Shown here in pieces: positions 35,563 to 46,488 of a stretch of 64,000 nucleotides of DNA. Position numbers and translations under genes: made by a program. The stretch lies in NCBI GenBank assembly GCA_022376925.1, contig JAIOJX010000025.1, positions 185,875,801 through 185,939,800 on the forward strand, given 5' to 3'. A model generated the notes under the pieces. That model saw only the letters and a program-made list of their open reading frames with translations. It was not told the DNA's origin and ran no database searches. Origin of the DNA: Tragulus kanchil (taxonomy: Eukaryota > Chordata > Mammalia > Artiodactyla > Tragulidae). Position 1 is the stretch's first letter. Every line of letters starts with the position of its first letter.

Positions 35563-36119
35563 GGGAACGGTGCTGAAGGCAGAGGGAACAGCCTGTGAAA
35601 AGGCTCTGAGCAGGAAGCCCCGGCTGCCCCTCTGTCCTCGGAGGGACTTGGAGGGATGGTACGGGGACGCAATTCCAGCCGGAGGGGTTGGGCAGGAATG
35701 TGTGCAGGGCCCTTCCAAGCAGGGGAGCGTGTGCAGGGCCCGCTCAGGCGGGCCTCGTCTCGCACGGGTCCTGGCGTTGCTCATGTATCCGCCAGCGGCC
35801 CAGCAGATGTGCCACCGAAGCCCCACTTCGCTGTTTTGGTTTCGGCTCGTGTTTTTCTTTTTAAGGAGAAACAGCTGTGAGGCCAGGCGAGAACTGGACG
35901 CTTCGGAGAGACTCCTGATGCCACGGCCCCGTTGCACACGGAGGCCCAGCCCGGTTCCGCCCCTCCACGGGCCTGGACACGGGCTCCCACCGCCTGGCGC
36001 GCGGCCCGCCCAGCAGGAGGAGGCCCTGCCCCTCCGGCCCGACTCGGGCCAGCACGGCGCTGACCTCCCTTCATCTTTCGAAGCCGAGGCCCCCCCTCCA
36101 GGCAGAGCCCAGATCCGCC

Positions 36120-36600
36120 GGGCAGCGTGTCCTCCAGGCCCTCGGGAGCCCGGCTCGCCCGGCCGGGCCGAGCCCGAGGCCCCAGCTGCCCCACCCGGGG
36201 CTCCGCCCCAGCGTCTGCCGGCCGAGGCCGCCCTCCACGCCCCAGCACCATGCGCCCCGTGACGGCCAGCCACCGCCTCCTGGCGACCCGGGCGCCAGCG
36301 GCACGGTCACCCGGGTCCTCGTGGGGGCCCCGCCGCGTCGGCCGCGCCGGCCCATGGCACAGGGGTGCACCCCGAGGCGCCCGCAGTGCGCGTGCTCGCC
36401 TGGCCCCGGAGCGGGGTCAGCGCCCGCGTCGCCACGCCGCGCGCTCTCTCCCCTCCGGCCCGGCCGGGACCGACGAGGGGCAGCAGCGTTCGGGGAGAGA
36501 GGCCTGGGAAGGGCGGCGGCGGCGCAGGCTGGGCTCGGGCGTCAGGGCCCGGAGTGGGCGCAGCCCCGCCGCCCCGCCCTCCACTCGCGGCCACCCACGC
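36120..36600. promoter_or_regulatory. Candidate intergenic CpG island
   Basis: About 480 bases dense in CG dinucleotides (for example CGCCGCGTCGGCCGCGCCGG near 36330). No TATA box, first exon or known promoter recognised, so a promoter role is only a possibility. Confidence 0.4.
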
Positions 36601-37236
36601 CCAGGGCAGGAAGGAGGGTGCCCACGCGCCTCAGAGGTGACGCCGGCTCCGGGGGGCCGGGGAGCGTGTGCCTGAGGGGGTCCCAGCCGAGCTGGCCGAG
36701 GGCTGGGGGGTGACTGGGGTGGCGGGTGCTGGCGGGGCGGGGGCAAGGTGGCGGGTCCACAGAGGCTCCGTGAAGGGCCCTGAATGGCCGCCCGAGGGGC
36801 CGCCTGGCCTCAACAGTGGGGAGAGGAGAGAGGCCCGGGGCAGGTGCTGACGGGGAGGGGTGGGGTGGACGTGGAGAAGGGCCTTCCGGGGGGCACGCGG
36901 GGCCTCCTCAGGAGCAGGTGACCCCGGGCGTCTGGCGGGGGCTCCCCTGGCTGTGCTCTTTCCTGGAGTGAGACCTCGGGAACAGAGGGGCGAGCTGACC
37001 GCAGCCGAGGAGGCGCGGGAGAAGGGGCCCGGGGCTGTCGGCGTCCACCCGGCCTCCCTCTAGCCCTGCCTGCCACGGGGAGGTGGGTCGGCCGCTCGAG
37101 AGCGGAGAAGAAAACCTCGTCTCCGTCTGGATTCTCCGGGCCGCCAAGGAACAGGGCAAAGAAGAGCCGCGCGGGGGCGGGGCGGGGGTCGCTCCCCAGC
37201 TACTCAGGGTGCGGGCGTCGAAGCTGCCGGCCGCGC

Positions 37237-39406
37237 GGGGGCCGAGCGGGCAGCCGCACCCCCAGGCTCACGGCTGACTTTACAAATGGGTAACAGGCCT
37301 GAAACGCTGAGGCACACGAGCTGTTAAAGGTCAAAAATGTGCGCGGACCTCGACCCAGGCTCAGAGACATAATCCCAGCTGCACAGGGAGGTCCCGCGCA
37401 GCCCCGCCCACCCCGGCCGGCCGCCGTCACGGTGGGAGCCAGAACCCGCCTCGCGTCCCCCGCCGGGACAGGGCGACGGCCACCACGGCCCTCCTCGCCC
37501 GATGGAATGGCAGCCGCTTCAAGAGACGGCTGTGGGCGCCGCGGGGGAGCGGGGACGGGCTGTTTGCAGAGGCCACGAGGGAGCCCCGCGTCCCTGCAGG
37601 CGACGCGGGCGTGGATCTGCCCACGAGGAAGGATCTGCTGTTTGGAGGCGAGAGACGGAGGCTGTGGATGTCGCTCTCTTCCTCGAGCTGAGGATTTTAT
37701 GCCACACGCTTACGCTGTTTTCCTGACTTTAAAAGCCCTTAACGGAGAGAGATGACGTCCACCAGAAGGCTGCGGACGGAGCGCTGAGTCCACACTCGCT
37801 CGCGTCGTCCACTGGGGACGGACATGGCAGCCCACGCCCGTGTTGCTGCCTGGAGAATCTCACGGGCAGAAGAGCCTGGCGGGCGACAGGCCACGGGGTC
37901 GCAAAGACTCGAACACGGCTGAGCGACTGTCACTCACTCGTGTGGCCCACGGGGACGCTGAAGGGGAGGCGAGCTCGGCCAAGCCCGGGGGTGCTGCCCC
38001 GCCGGCCAGGAGCTGGGGGCTCCTGGGTCCTCGGAGGCTCCGAGCCGCGACGGGTGGAGGTGGACTAGGAGACCGCCTCCCGGTGGAGACGAGTGTCCCC
38101 GGAGCCTGCTCTCCGCGGCCGGAACTGCGTGCTTCCCGGATACGGATGACCCTCGAGGCGCCCTCCTTCCTCCGTCCCGTCTTCAAAAGCTGGGTTCTCC
38201 AGGGACGAGCAGGTGGACATCCTGCAGTCCTTCCGCAAAGCGGGCCGAGGACCTGATGGCGAACACTGCCAGCCCGGACGGGAAGAGCGCGCCGGTCGCG
38301 GAGCGGTGCTGCGGAGGCCGGGCGGGGCCGAGCGGGCAGCCGCACCCCAGGCTCACGGCTGACTTTAAAAGGGAACAGGCCTGAAACGCTGAGGCACACG
38401 AGCTGTTAAAGGTCAAAAATGTGCGCGGACCTCGACCCAGGCTCAGAGACATAATCCCAGCTGCACAGGAGGTCCCGCGCAGCCCGCCCACCCGGCCGGC
38501 CGCCGTCACGGTGGGAGCCAGAACCCGCCTCGCGCCCCGCGGGACAGGGCGACGGCCACCACGGCCCTCCTCGCCCGATGGAATGGCAGCCGCTTCAAGA
38601 GACGGCTGTGGGCGCCGCGGGGGAGCGGGGACGGGCTGTTTGCAGAGGCCACGAGGGAGCCCCGCGTCCCTGCAGGCGACGCGGGCGTGGATCTGCCCAC
38701 GAGGAAGGATCTGCTGTTTGGAGGCGAGAGACGGAGGCTGTGGATGTCGCTCTCTTCCTCGAGCTGAGGATTTTATGCCACACGCTTACGCTGTTTTCCT
38801 GACTTTAAAAGCCCTTAACGGAGAGAGATGACGTCCACCAGAAGGCTGCGGACGGAGCGCTGAGTCCACACTCGCTCGCGTCGTCCACTGGGGACGGACA
38901 TGGCAGCCCACGCCCGTGTTGCTGCCTGGAGAATCTCACGGGCAGAAGAGCCTGGCGGGCGACAGGCCACGGGGTCGCAAAGACTCGAACACGGCTGAGC
39001 GACTGTCACTCACTCGTGTGGCCCACGGGGACGCTGAAGGGGAGGCGAGCTCGGCCAAGCCCGGGGGTGCTGCCCCGCCGGCCAGGAGCTGGGGGCTCCC
39101 GGGGTCCTCGGAGGCTCCGAGCCGCGACGGGGTGGAGGTGGACTAGGAGACCGCCCTCCCCGGTGGAGACGAGTGTCCCCGGGAGCCTGCTCTCCGCGGC
39201 CGGGAACTGCGTGCTTCCCGGATACGGATGACCCTCGAGGCGCCCTCCTTCCTCCGTCCCGTCTTCAAAAGCTGGGTTCTCCAGGGACGAGCAGGTGGAC
39301 ATCCTGCAGTCCTTCCGCAAAGCGGGCCGAGGACCTGATGGCGAACACTGCCAGCCCGGACGGGAAGAGCGCGGCCGGTCGCGGAGCGGTGCTGCGGAGG
39401 CCGGGC
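37237..39406. repeat. Direct duplication 7: 37237-38323 / 38324-39406
   Basis: About 1.08 kb. Single-base losses cluster both at the right end of copy 1 (38010-38320) and at the left end of copy 2 (38324-38560); the middle is identical. Confidence 0.94.
37841..37930 (+). mobile_element. Partial Bov-tA SINE (copy at 38917-39006)
   Basis: TGTTGCTGCCTGGAGAATCT, then CACGGGGTCGCAAAGACTCG and GGCTGAGCGACTG; the 3' half of a Bov-tA. Confidence 0.75.
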
Positions 39407-41402
39407 GCGGACCAGCGCCAGGAACCGTCCCAACAGCCCAGCGTGGACAGGGGCTGCCCCTGCCGCCTCCCCGGGCCGTGCAGATGAGACCCCCGGGCGG
39501 GAGCGCCAGCCCGGGGCCGCGTGGGGGCGGGGCTGGGGGCTGGAGGCCCGAAGCTGAGACGAGAGCGCTGGGCCAGAGCCGCCAGAGGCAGGAGTGAGGA
39601 GGGAGGCAGGAGGACACACCCGGAGGGCAGGCCGCTCAGCGACCGAGGGGACACACAGTACTTGCTGCTCGTGTTTGCACCAACTGCTCTGAGAGGGCCC
39701 AGAGCGCCAGCCTCGCGGGGCAGCGGCACCCTCAGCAGCGCCCGCCCGGCCGCCCTGCCGCGGGGCCCTCTGTCGGCCTCCGCAGGCTTCCGCAGGGCGG
39801 GGGCGGCTGCCCGCTCCTCATGGTCCTCCATCCTCCTCACCCAGCCGCCCGGCCCTGCACACTCCTCCTCTCCCCATCCTGACCCTGGCTCCCGGCTGAG
39901 CACCCACAGGTCTGCCCAGGCTGGTGAAGGGGGCCTGAGACAGCAGGTCCAGTGGGCCCACTGCCTTCTCATGTGACCTGGGCTGGGTCCTGTGACCTTG
40001 CTGAGCGCACCTGCCACGTCTAGGCAAGCATCCCCAGGGCACTCGCGGAGGGGCCTGGCACAGCCTCAGCGTGCGGGACACAGCCGGCGCTCACCGAGAG
40101 GCTCCCTGCTCCTGCAGCTCAGCTCTGGACACGGCTCCTGGGAGCCTGGGCGGTTGACGGGCTTCCTGGTGAGAGGCCAAGAACTGCCGAAGGACTGCTG
40201 TCCTTCTGAGTCCACCTAGAGTCCCTCCTCCCAAGACGCCCACCCGGCCGGGGCCATCTCGAAGCCCGCCCGCCTTCCAGGTGCCGGCCTGCCTCAGCCC
40301 GGCTGAACTGCGTGCTTCCCGGATACGGATGACCTCGAGGCGCCTCCTTCCTCCGTCCCGTCTTCAAAGCTGGGTTCTCCAGGGACGAGCAGGTGGACAT
40401 CCTGCAGTCCTTCCGCAAAGCGGGCCGAGGACCTGATGGCGAACACTGCCAGCCCGGACGGGAAGAGCGCGGCCGGTCGCGGAGCGGTGCTGCGGAGGCC
40501 GGGCGCGGACCAGCGCCAGGAACCGTCCCAACAGCCCAGCGTGGACAGGGGCTGCCCCTGCCGCCTCCCCGGGCCGTGCAGATGAGACCCCCGGGCGGGA
40601 GCGCCAGCCCGGGGCCGCGTGGGGGCGGGGCTGGGGGCTGGAGGCCCGAAGCTGAGACGAGAGCGCTGGGCCAGAGCCGCCAGAGGCAGGAGTGAGGAGG
40701 GAGGCAGGAGGACACACCCGGAGGGCAGGCCGCTCAGCGACCGAGGGGACACACAGTACTTGCTGCTCGTGTTTGCACCAACTGCTCTGAGAGGGCCCAG
40801 AGCGCCAGCCTCGCGGGGCAGCGGCACCCTCAGCAGCGCCCGCCCGGCCGCCCTGCCGCGGGGCCCTCTGTCGGCCTCCGCAGGCTTCCGCAGGGCGGGG
40901 GCGGCTGCCCGCTCCTCATGGTCCTCCATCCTCCTCACCCAGCCGCCCGGCCCTGCACACTCCTCCTCTCCCCATCCTGACCCTGGCTCCCGGCTGAGCA
41001 CCCACAGGTCTGCCCAGGCTGGTGAAGGGGGCCTGAGACAGCAGGTCCAGTGGGCCCACTGCCTTCTCATGTGACCTGGGCTGGGTCCTGTGACCTTGCT
41101 GAGCGCACCTGCCACGTCTAGGCAAGCATCCCCAGGGCACTCGCGGAGGGGCCTGGCACAGCCTCAGCGTGCGGGACACAGCCGGCGCTCACCGAGAGGC
41201 TCCCTGCTCCTGCAGCTCAGCTCTGGACACGGCTCCTGGGAGCCTGGGCGGTTGACGGGCTTCCTGGTGAGAGGCCAAGAACTGCCGAAGGACTGCTGTC
41301 CTTCTGAGTCCACCTAGAGTCCCTCCTCCCAAGACGCCCACCCGGCCGGGGCCATCTCGAAGCCCGCCCGCCTTCCAGGTGCCGGCCTGCCTCAGCCCGG
41401 CT
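39204..41402. repeat. Direct duplication 8: 39204-40304 / 40305-41402
   Basis: About 1.1 kb; overlaps duplication 7, so a 200-base piece occurs three times (about 38115, 39204, 40305). Base losses sit in the first 70 bases of copy 2. Confidence 0.94.
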
Positions 41403-44150
41403 GATTACACTGGGTCGCCGTGACCTCCTGGGGCGGCTCCGCACAGCGCCCAGGCCCGGTGATGAGCGACGCACACGGTCTCCTCTCCGGGGTGGATCAG
41501 GCGCCATCGGGGTCAGCCCTGCTTGTGGGGACGGAGGGCCTCGGAGATGAGCCACCGGAGCCCAGCGCGAGAACTAAGGGGCGCTGGGCGGCCCCGGGCT
41601 GGAGGGGTACCGCAGGGCGGGGGCGCGGGGAGCCAGGCGCACAGAGCAGCCCCTCGGGACTGCCTGGGTCAGGGCAGCGGCCCGGCTGCGGGGACACGTG
41701 CTGCCTGACCCAAGCTCCCTGCAGGGCACGCGCTCTGCGCCCCGGATTTTGGATGGTGTGCCCACAGCGCCTGAGAGCCAGGCAGCACCGAGGAGGGGCT
41801 GCTCCAGGCACCGCGACAGGGGAGCAACAGGCTTGGTAGCTGTCTGTCGGAAGCGCGGTTGAAGGTGCAGGGGGCGGGGCTGGGGCGGGGCCCGCGGCGG
41901 TGGGCGGGGCCGTGGCGGTGGGCGGGACCGTGGCGGGGGTGGGGCCGGAAGAGGCGGAGCCGGGGGAAGGCGGGGCCGGTGGAGGGGATGCTGGTTCGCG
42001 ACTCTCCGAGCTCATCACACTGCAGTGGCCAAGGCCGCTTCAGGGGAGCGTGGCGCCCGGTCCAGAGCTGAGAGGTGCTGACCCCCTGAGCTCCTGGAGC
42101 GCAGTGGGGAGAGGAAACCTCCCCCGTGGCCAGGCTACAGGGGTCACTTCTCCAGCCTGGCGGCGGAACACGTGGCGCACGCACAGACCAGACACCTGGG
42201 CAGGATGCCCGCACCTGCTTCCCTCTCGTCCCCCACAAAGGGCCCTGTGTCCCCCGGCAGGGCGGGCGGCAGGGCTCTGTAGGCCTAGCGGGCTGCCTCT
42301 GCGGCCTGTGGCCTGTGGGGCGCGGAGAGGCTGGCGAAGGGGCGGGCACCGCCCTGGCGCTGATCCCCGGTCTCCCTGGAGACACTGGTGGGGCGGCGAG
42401 GGTCCTGCCGAGGTGCGAGCCCGCAGGCCTCCCCTCCCCAGGCCGCCCTGGGAGCGGGCACCCTCCTGGCACTGCCCACCCTCTCTGCCTGGCCGCAGAG
42501 CCCGGCTCCTGGGGAGGCCCTCCTGACCCCAGAGCCTGGCGCGGGCTGGGCCGGGGCCGCCCTGGGTCCTGGTGGTCCTGGGCGGACGCATCACCCGCAG
42601 CCTCTTCTCTCCACCCCACCCGCCAGCGCTCCACCGGCACCTGGCACTGCTCCCGAGGCCCCGCTATCTCCATGGCCTGGAGAGGGCGGAGACAGGAAAC
42701 TTCTGGAAAGACCGTCTCACAGCAGACCACCCAGAAGGTCCACCAGGCGGCTGGTCTTCTCTGTTTTCAGCACAGGGCCGGCAGGCCTGCGGCTGCCTTG
42801 GACTCACAGACGCACGCCTGGACTTGCTCCCAGCTGGGACCCCCATCCCTGCTGGGCTGTGGAAGCACTTGGGGCGGTAGGTGGGTCCCCCGAGCTCTTG
42901 AGGGGCAACGTCCTCACCCAGGACGTGGGGGCAACGACCCCAACCCTGGATCAGGTGCGCCCCGTGCGCTGTGGACCAGGGAAGCTGTGTCTGCATCCCG
43001 GCCCCGACCGTGGCCTGCTGGCCCCAGAGCCCACTCCCTGGCTCTGGCCACTGCTGTCCCTGGCCGCAGACAGGGACGCTGGCTGTGGGTGGGCACCACC
43101 TGGCCCTGGTCCCCAGGCCGGCCTCGCGTTCGCCTCCTCCCACTCGCCTTTCGACGTCTCCGTCGACCAGCATCTACACACCCGTGATTTACCTGGACAC
43201 CCACGCGTCCCTGTCCCCTCAGCCCTTCCCTCCGGGCAGTGGTCACAGAAGTGGACAGGTGCCCACTGGGGGCAGAGTGCCCGCGGTTAGAGGGACCTGG
43301 CACCGGCCAGCCGGCCAGCCTCTGAAACCTCTGGCCCCTGGCAGGGCTCAGACACCCCTCGGGAGCGGCCCTGTGCGCCAGCTTGCCGGGCTCACAGATC
43401 ACCAAGTGACCTCCCGCCGGCCTGGGGCTGTAAGGCCAGGTCCTGGTGGGGGCAGGCCTGCTCCTCCCGAGGCCGCTCTCGCTGGCGTATGGACAGCCAT
43501 CACGCGGTCACGCCTCGGTGTGTCCTGGCCCTGTCTTCTCTTGCGGACACCAGTCTGACTGGACCAGGGCCCGTGGGCACACCCTCGCTTTGGTAAAGGG
43601 TCATCTCCACGTACAATCACGCCTGAGTGCTGGCGTGGGGCTCCGGCGCACGGATCTGGGGGCACAGTCCAGTCCTCACACCTTGTGCGGTCATTACTTC
43701 AGGGAAGACGCTCATCAGACCCAAGGGGCCGCAGCACCGTGGCCACAAGGCGGCCCCAGGGCCCCAAACCCTCCTTGCCGCGCCCTCCCCACTTCAGAGG
43801 ACACTCCTCCCCCGGGGCTGCTCTTCACGCTGACCACCCTCCTGCGCTCCCCTTCCTGGACGCCCCCGTGGAAGGCCAGCGTCCCCTCGCTGAATGGCCA
43901 AGGCTGCCGCTTCCGCAGCCACCAACAAAGTTTATGTTCACGAAGCCCTTATCCTGCATTCTGTCTCAGATGCACGACTGTCTTCAGAGGAACAGAAATG
44001 CACACCTTAAAAACCCCTCCGTGACAGAGGCCGGCAAGCGAGTCGCGCTGCAGACAGCGCCCGCTCACTTAGCAGGGCTGAGGGGAGCCGCGGCCCTGGC
44101 CTCCCCTCGTGGTGACTTTCAAGGATTTCAACCGCAGTGACAGGACAGGG
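41403..44150. other. Intergenic with GC-box array
   Basis: GC-rich; a cluster of GGGCGGGGC-like motifs at 41870-41985. No convincing exon. Confidence 0.6.
41870..41985. repeat. GC-box minisatellite
   Basis: Tandem variants of a 14-17 base unit around GTGGGCGGGGCC / CGTGGCGG. At least five matches to the Sp1 GC box core GGGCGG or GGCGGGG in 115 bases. Confidence 0.75.
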
Positions 44151-45208
44151 TGAAACATGGAGCTGTCGCCGGCTGCTGGGCTTCATCAGGCCTCAGTGCG
44201 CTCTAGCACTATTTCCGTGGTGGTCCACACGTCCTGCCTGCTAGACAGGCTGCCTCTGGTCCTCAGTGAGAGGACGCGTCCACCCCTCCACTTCCTTCGG
44301 CGCACGTCTGGCTCTGGGCAGCGGTTTGGAGCTTCTTCGCAGTCCAGCCACTGAGCGGGCTGTTGCTGGTTGTGTAAAATCCATGTTTTGTCGCAGGTCA
44401 CAATCCCATCGAGAAATGGTTCGTTGTTGTTGTAGAGAGTAAGACAACACTTCAAAATCACAATTTTTCTGATCTGCGGTCAGCTCATGAGGTACCCACT
44501 GATTATCACGCCTTTTCGCCTTTTGAATCTGCTTCAAACGCAGAAGGACCCTAGAATGGTCGACGCCGAGTTCTTCAGCATCTTCCCGTGCAGCTCAAGA
44601 GGAGCCGCTTCCGTGACGGCTCTGGGTTGGTCGTTTCCAGCCTCGGCGGGCCGGCCGCCGCACTCCTCACCTCCTGGGCCCTCGTCTCCTTTGCAAAACT
44701 TCCTGGACCACTGCTGCCCCGGATGCTCGCGAGCAGTTCCTGGGCCAAATGCGTTGCTGATGTGGCGGGTTGTCTCCTGCTGCTTTATGACCCATTTTGA
44801 ACTCAGCGAAGACCATCGCCTGAATTTGCTTTTTGTCTAACACCACTTCCGCAGCCCAATATAAATATAAAATAAACAGCAAATACTAAGTTATTAGGAA
44901 GAAACATAAAGTGAGACATGCACATTGAAATGATGTTGCTGGGGGAAATCGAGGGCAGGAGGAGGAGCGGGCAACAGAGGATGAGATGGTCGGAGGGCAC
45001 CGCTGATCAATGGACATGAGTCTGAGCAGGCTCTGGGGGCGTGAAGGACAGGGAAGCCCGGCAGGCCGCAGTCCAGCAGGTCGCAAAGAGTTGGACACGA
45101 CTGAGCAACTCAACGACGGTGGACCCACATTTATTTAAGAATGTATTCCAGTATCAAACGGCAAAGTTCAACAACGCAAAACGGCAATTACTTTTGCACC
45201 AACCTAGA
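44150..45208 (-). mobile_element. Mariner-family DNA transposon remnant
   Basis: The minus strand carries transposase-like peptides such as NQWVPHELTADQKN, close to the mariner WVPHEL motif, in broken frames (44241-44537 and 44186-44461). A terminal inverted repeat matching TTGGTGCAAAAGTAATTG lies at 45185-45208. Dead: frameshifts and an inserted BovB piece. The other end was not found. Confidence 0.75.
44940..45119 (+). mobile_element. BovB/Bov-A 3' end inserted in the mariner remnant
   Basis: GCAACAGAGGATGAGATGGT, AATGGACATGAGTCTGAGCA and CAAAGAGTTGGACACGACTG in order, the end of a BovB-derived SINE. Confidence 0.82.
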
Positions 45209-45814
45209 TACAGCATGACCACTTTTGCTTTAAGCTTTGGTTTTTGGCTCCAAGGCACGGAGGGTCTTAGCTCTCTGACCAGGGGTCGAACCTGCATCCC
45301 CAGTACCGGACGGTGCGGTCCGCGTCCCTGGACCACGAGGCGAGTTCCTAAAGAACAGTTCGTGCCCAGGCCCTTCAGGGGCTCAGAGGCTCTCTGGGCT
45401 TTTTTGGAAAATGAGAACCGCCTCTGCTCAGCACCGCTGTGCTCCGTGGGCATCCCGGGCGGACGGGGAGGTCCCGGGCCTCCTGGGAAGATCCGAGGCT
45501 GCGGGGGAGAGGGGGACGGAGACGGCCAAGAGCAGCGCCCACCCAGCAGCTGGGGACCTGACTTGGGACGAAGGAGCGACGCCCGGGGACGCCAGCAGCC
45601 TCCCGCCCGCCCTGCCCCTTCGGCAGGGGGCTCGGGCCTGAGGGCACGCGGGGGGCGGGGCGCGGAGCCAGAGTCCGCAGGAGCAGACCCGCTCGAGGAA
45701 CAGGGATGAGATCACGCGTGCCCAGCCGGGAGGCAGGGACGTCAGGACGACCAGACGCTCAAGTCATCAGGCACGTTTGGAAACATTTCTTCGATGGAAA
45801 CTTCCAGGTCCACA

Positions 45815-46368
45815 CGAGAAAGTAATAAAACTCATTTTATTTTCCTTTAAAAGTTTCAACTATGTCATTCAGGTGGTCCGCGGGGCAAATCAGTACGGCT
45901 GCGATATCACTCAATTACGTGAGAAAGTCAAACCAGCGTGCACGAAGCATCAGGCGGCCGGGGTCCAGGGCCCAGGGAGGCAGCGCCTAAGCCCTCTCAG
46001 ACGGAGGCAGAACACCACCTGGCCGGAGAATCAACAACTGTGAGCAGTCAGCTGCACGATCAGCATGTGAAAGCAGGACGTGCCGAGCTCCCGTCATCTC
46101 CAAGTGCCCACACGATCAGGAAGACACGACCAGACAGATTCCCTTTTCACCCAGAAAATCAGGCTGGACCCCAATCAGCCCCACCCTTCAGGCAGCACCT
46201 GTCCTGGTGGGACCCAGGGTCAGAGATGGGGGCCAGGGATGGGGGCCGGGGCAGGATGAGCCCGCCCAGCCCGGGCGCGTGGGACCAGCAGCCGGGCGCG
46301 GGCAGAGCTGTGGGTCCGGGGCCTCCAGGACGTGACTGCTCCACGGCTTCCCGATGCAGTCGGACCGA
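45815..46368 (-). other. ACOX3: ACOX3 3'UTR (copy 1)
   Basis: From the stop codon to just past a minus-strand AATAAA at 45836-45841 in AT-rich sequence, about 530 nt. The same UTR recurs at about 46897-47450 with AATAAA at 46918-46923. The exact cleavage site is inferred. Confidence 0.6.
45836..45841 (-). promoter_or_regulatory. ACOX3: ACOX3 poly(A) signal AATAAA (copy 1; copy 2 at 46918-46923)
   Basis: TTTATT on the plus strand, i.e. AATAAA on the ACOX3 strand, about 530 bases after the stop, followed by TGTGG-containing sequence. The best poly(A) signal seen after the last exon. Confidence 0.6.
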
Positions 46369-46488
46369 CTACAGCTTTGATTTCAAGCTCCCTACGATGG
46401 GCTTGTTGGCGCAGAATTCCGGCCACCACGATGCCCGCTCCAGCACCTTGTCCTCCTGAAGGACGGCGGCCCAGAGGTTTTTATAGAG
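46369..46488 (-). CDS. ACOX3: ACOX3 last exon with SKL peroxisomal signal, copy 1 of 2
   Basis: 120 nt including the stop (minus strand, 46371-46369); acceptor TTACAG above 46488. It encodes [20 protein letters not shown] to IVGSLKSKL. The C-terminal SKL is a type 1 peroxisomal targeting signal. An identical exon is at 47451-47570. Confidence 0.92.
   Translation of the reverse strand, partial: LYKNLWAAVLQEDKVLERASWWPEFCANKPIVGSLKSKL

Noticed and set aside
34810..36273. 487-codon open frame on the minus strand
   Set aside because: Runs through duplicated intergenic GC-rich DNA, has low-complexity Pro/Gly/Arg/Ala composition and no family resemblance; stop codons are rare at this GC.
41669..42730. 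353-codon minus-strand open frame
   Set aside because: Crosses the GC-box minisatellite and shows only repetitive Pro/Ala/His sequence.
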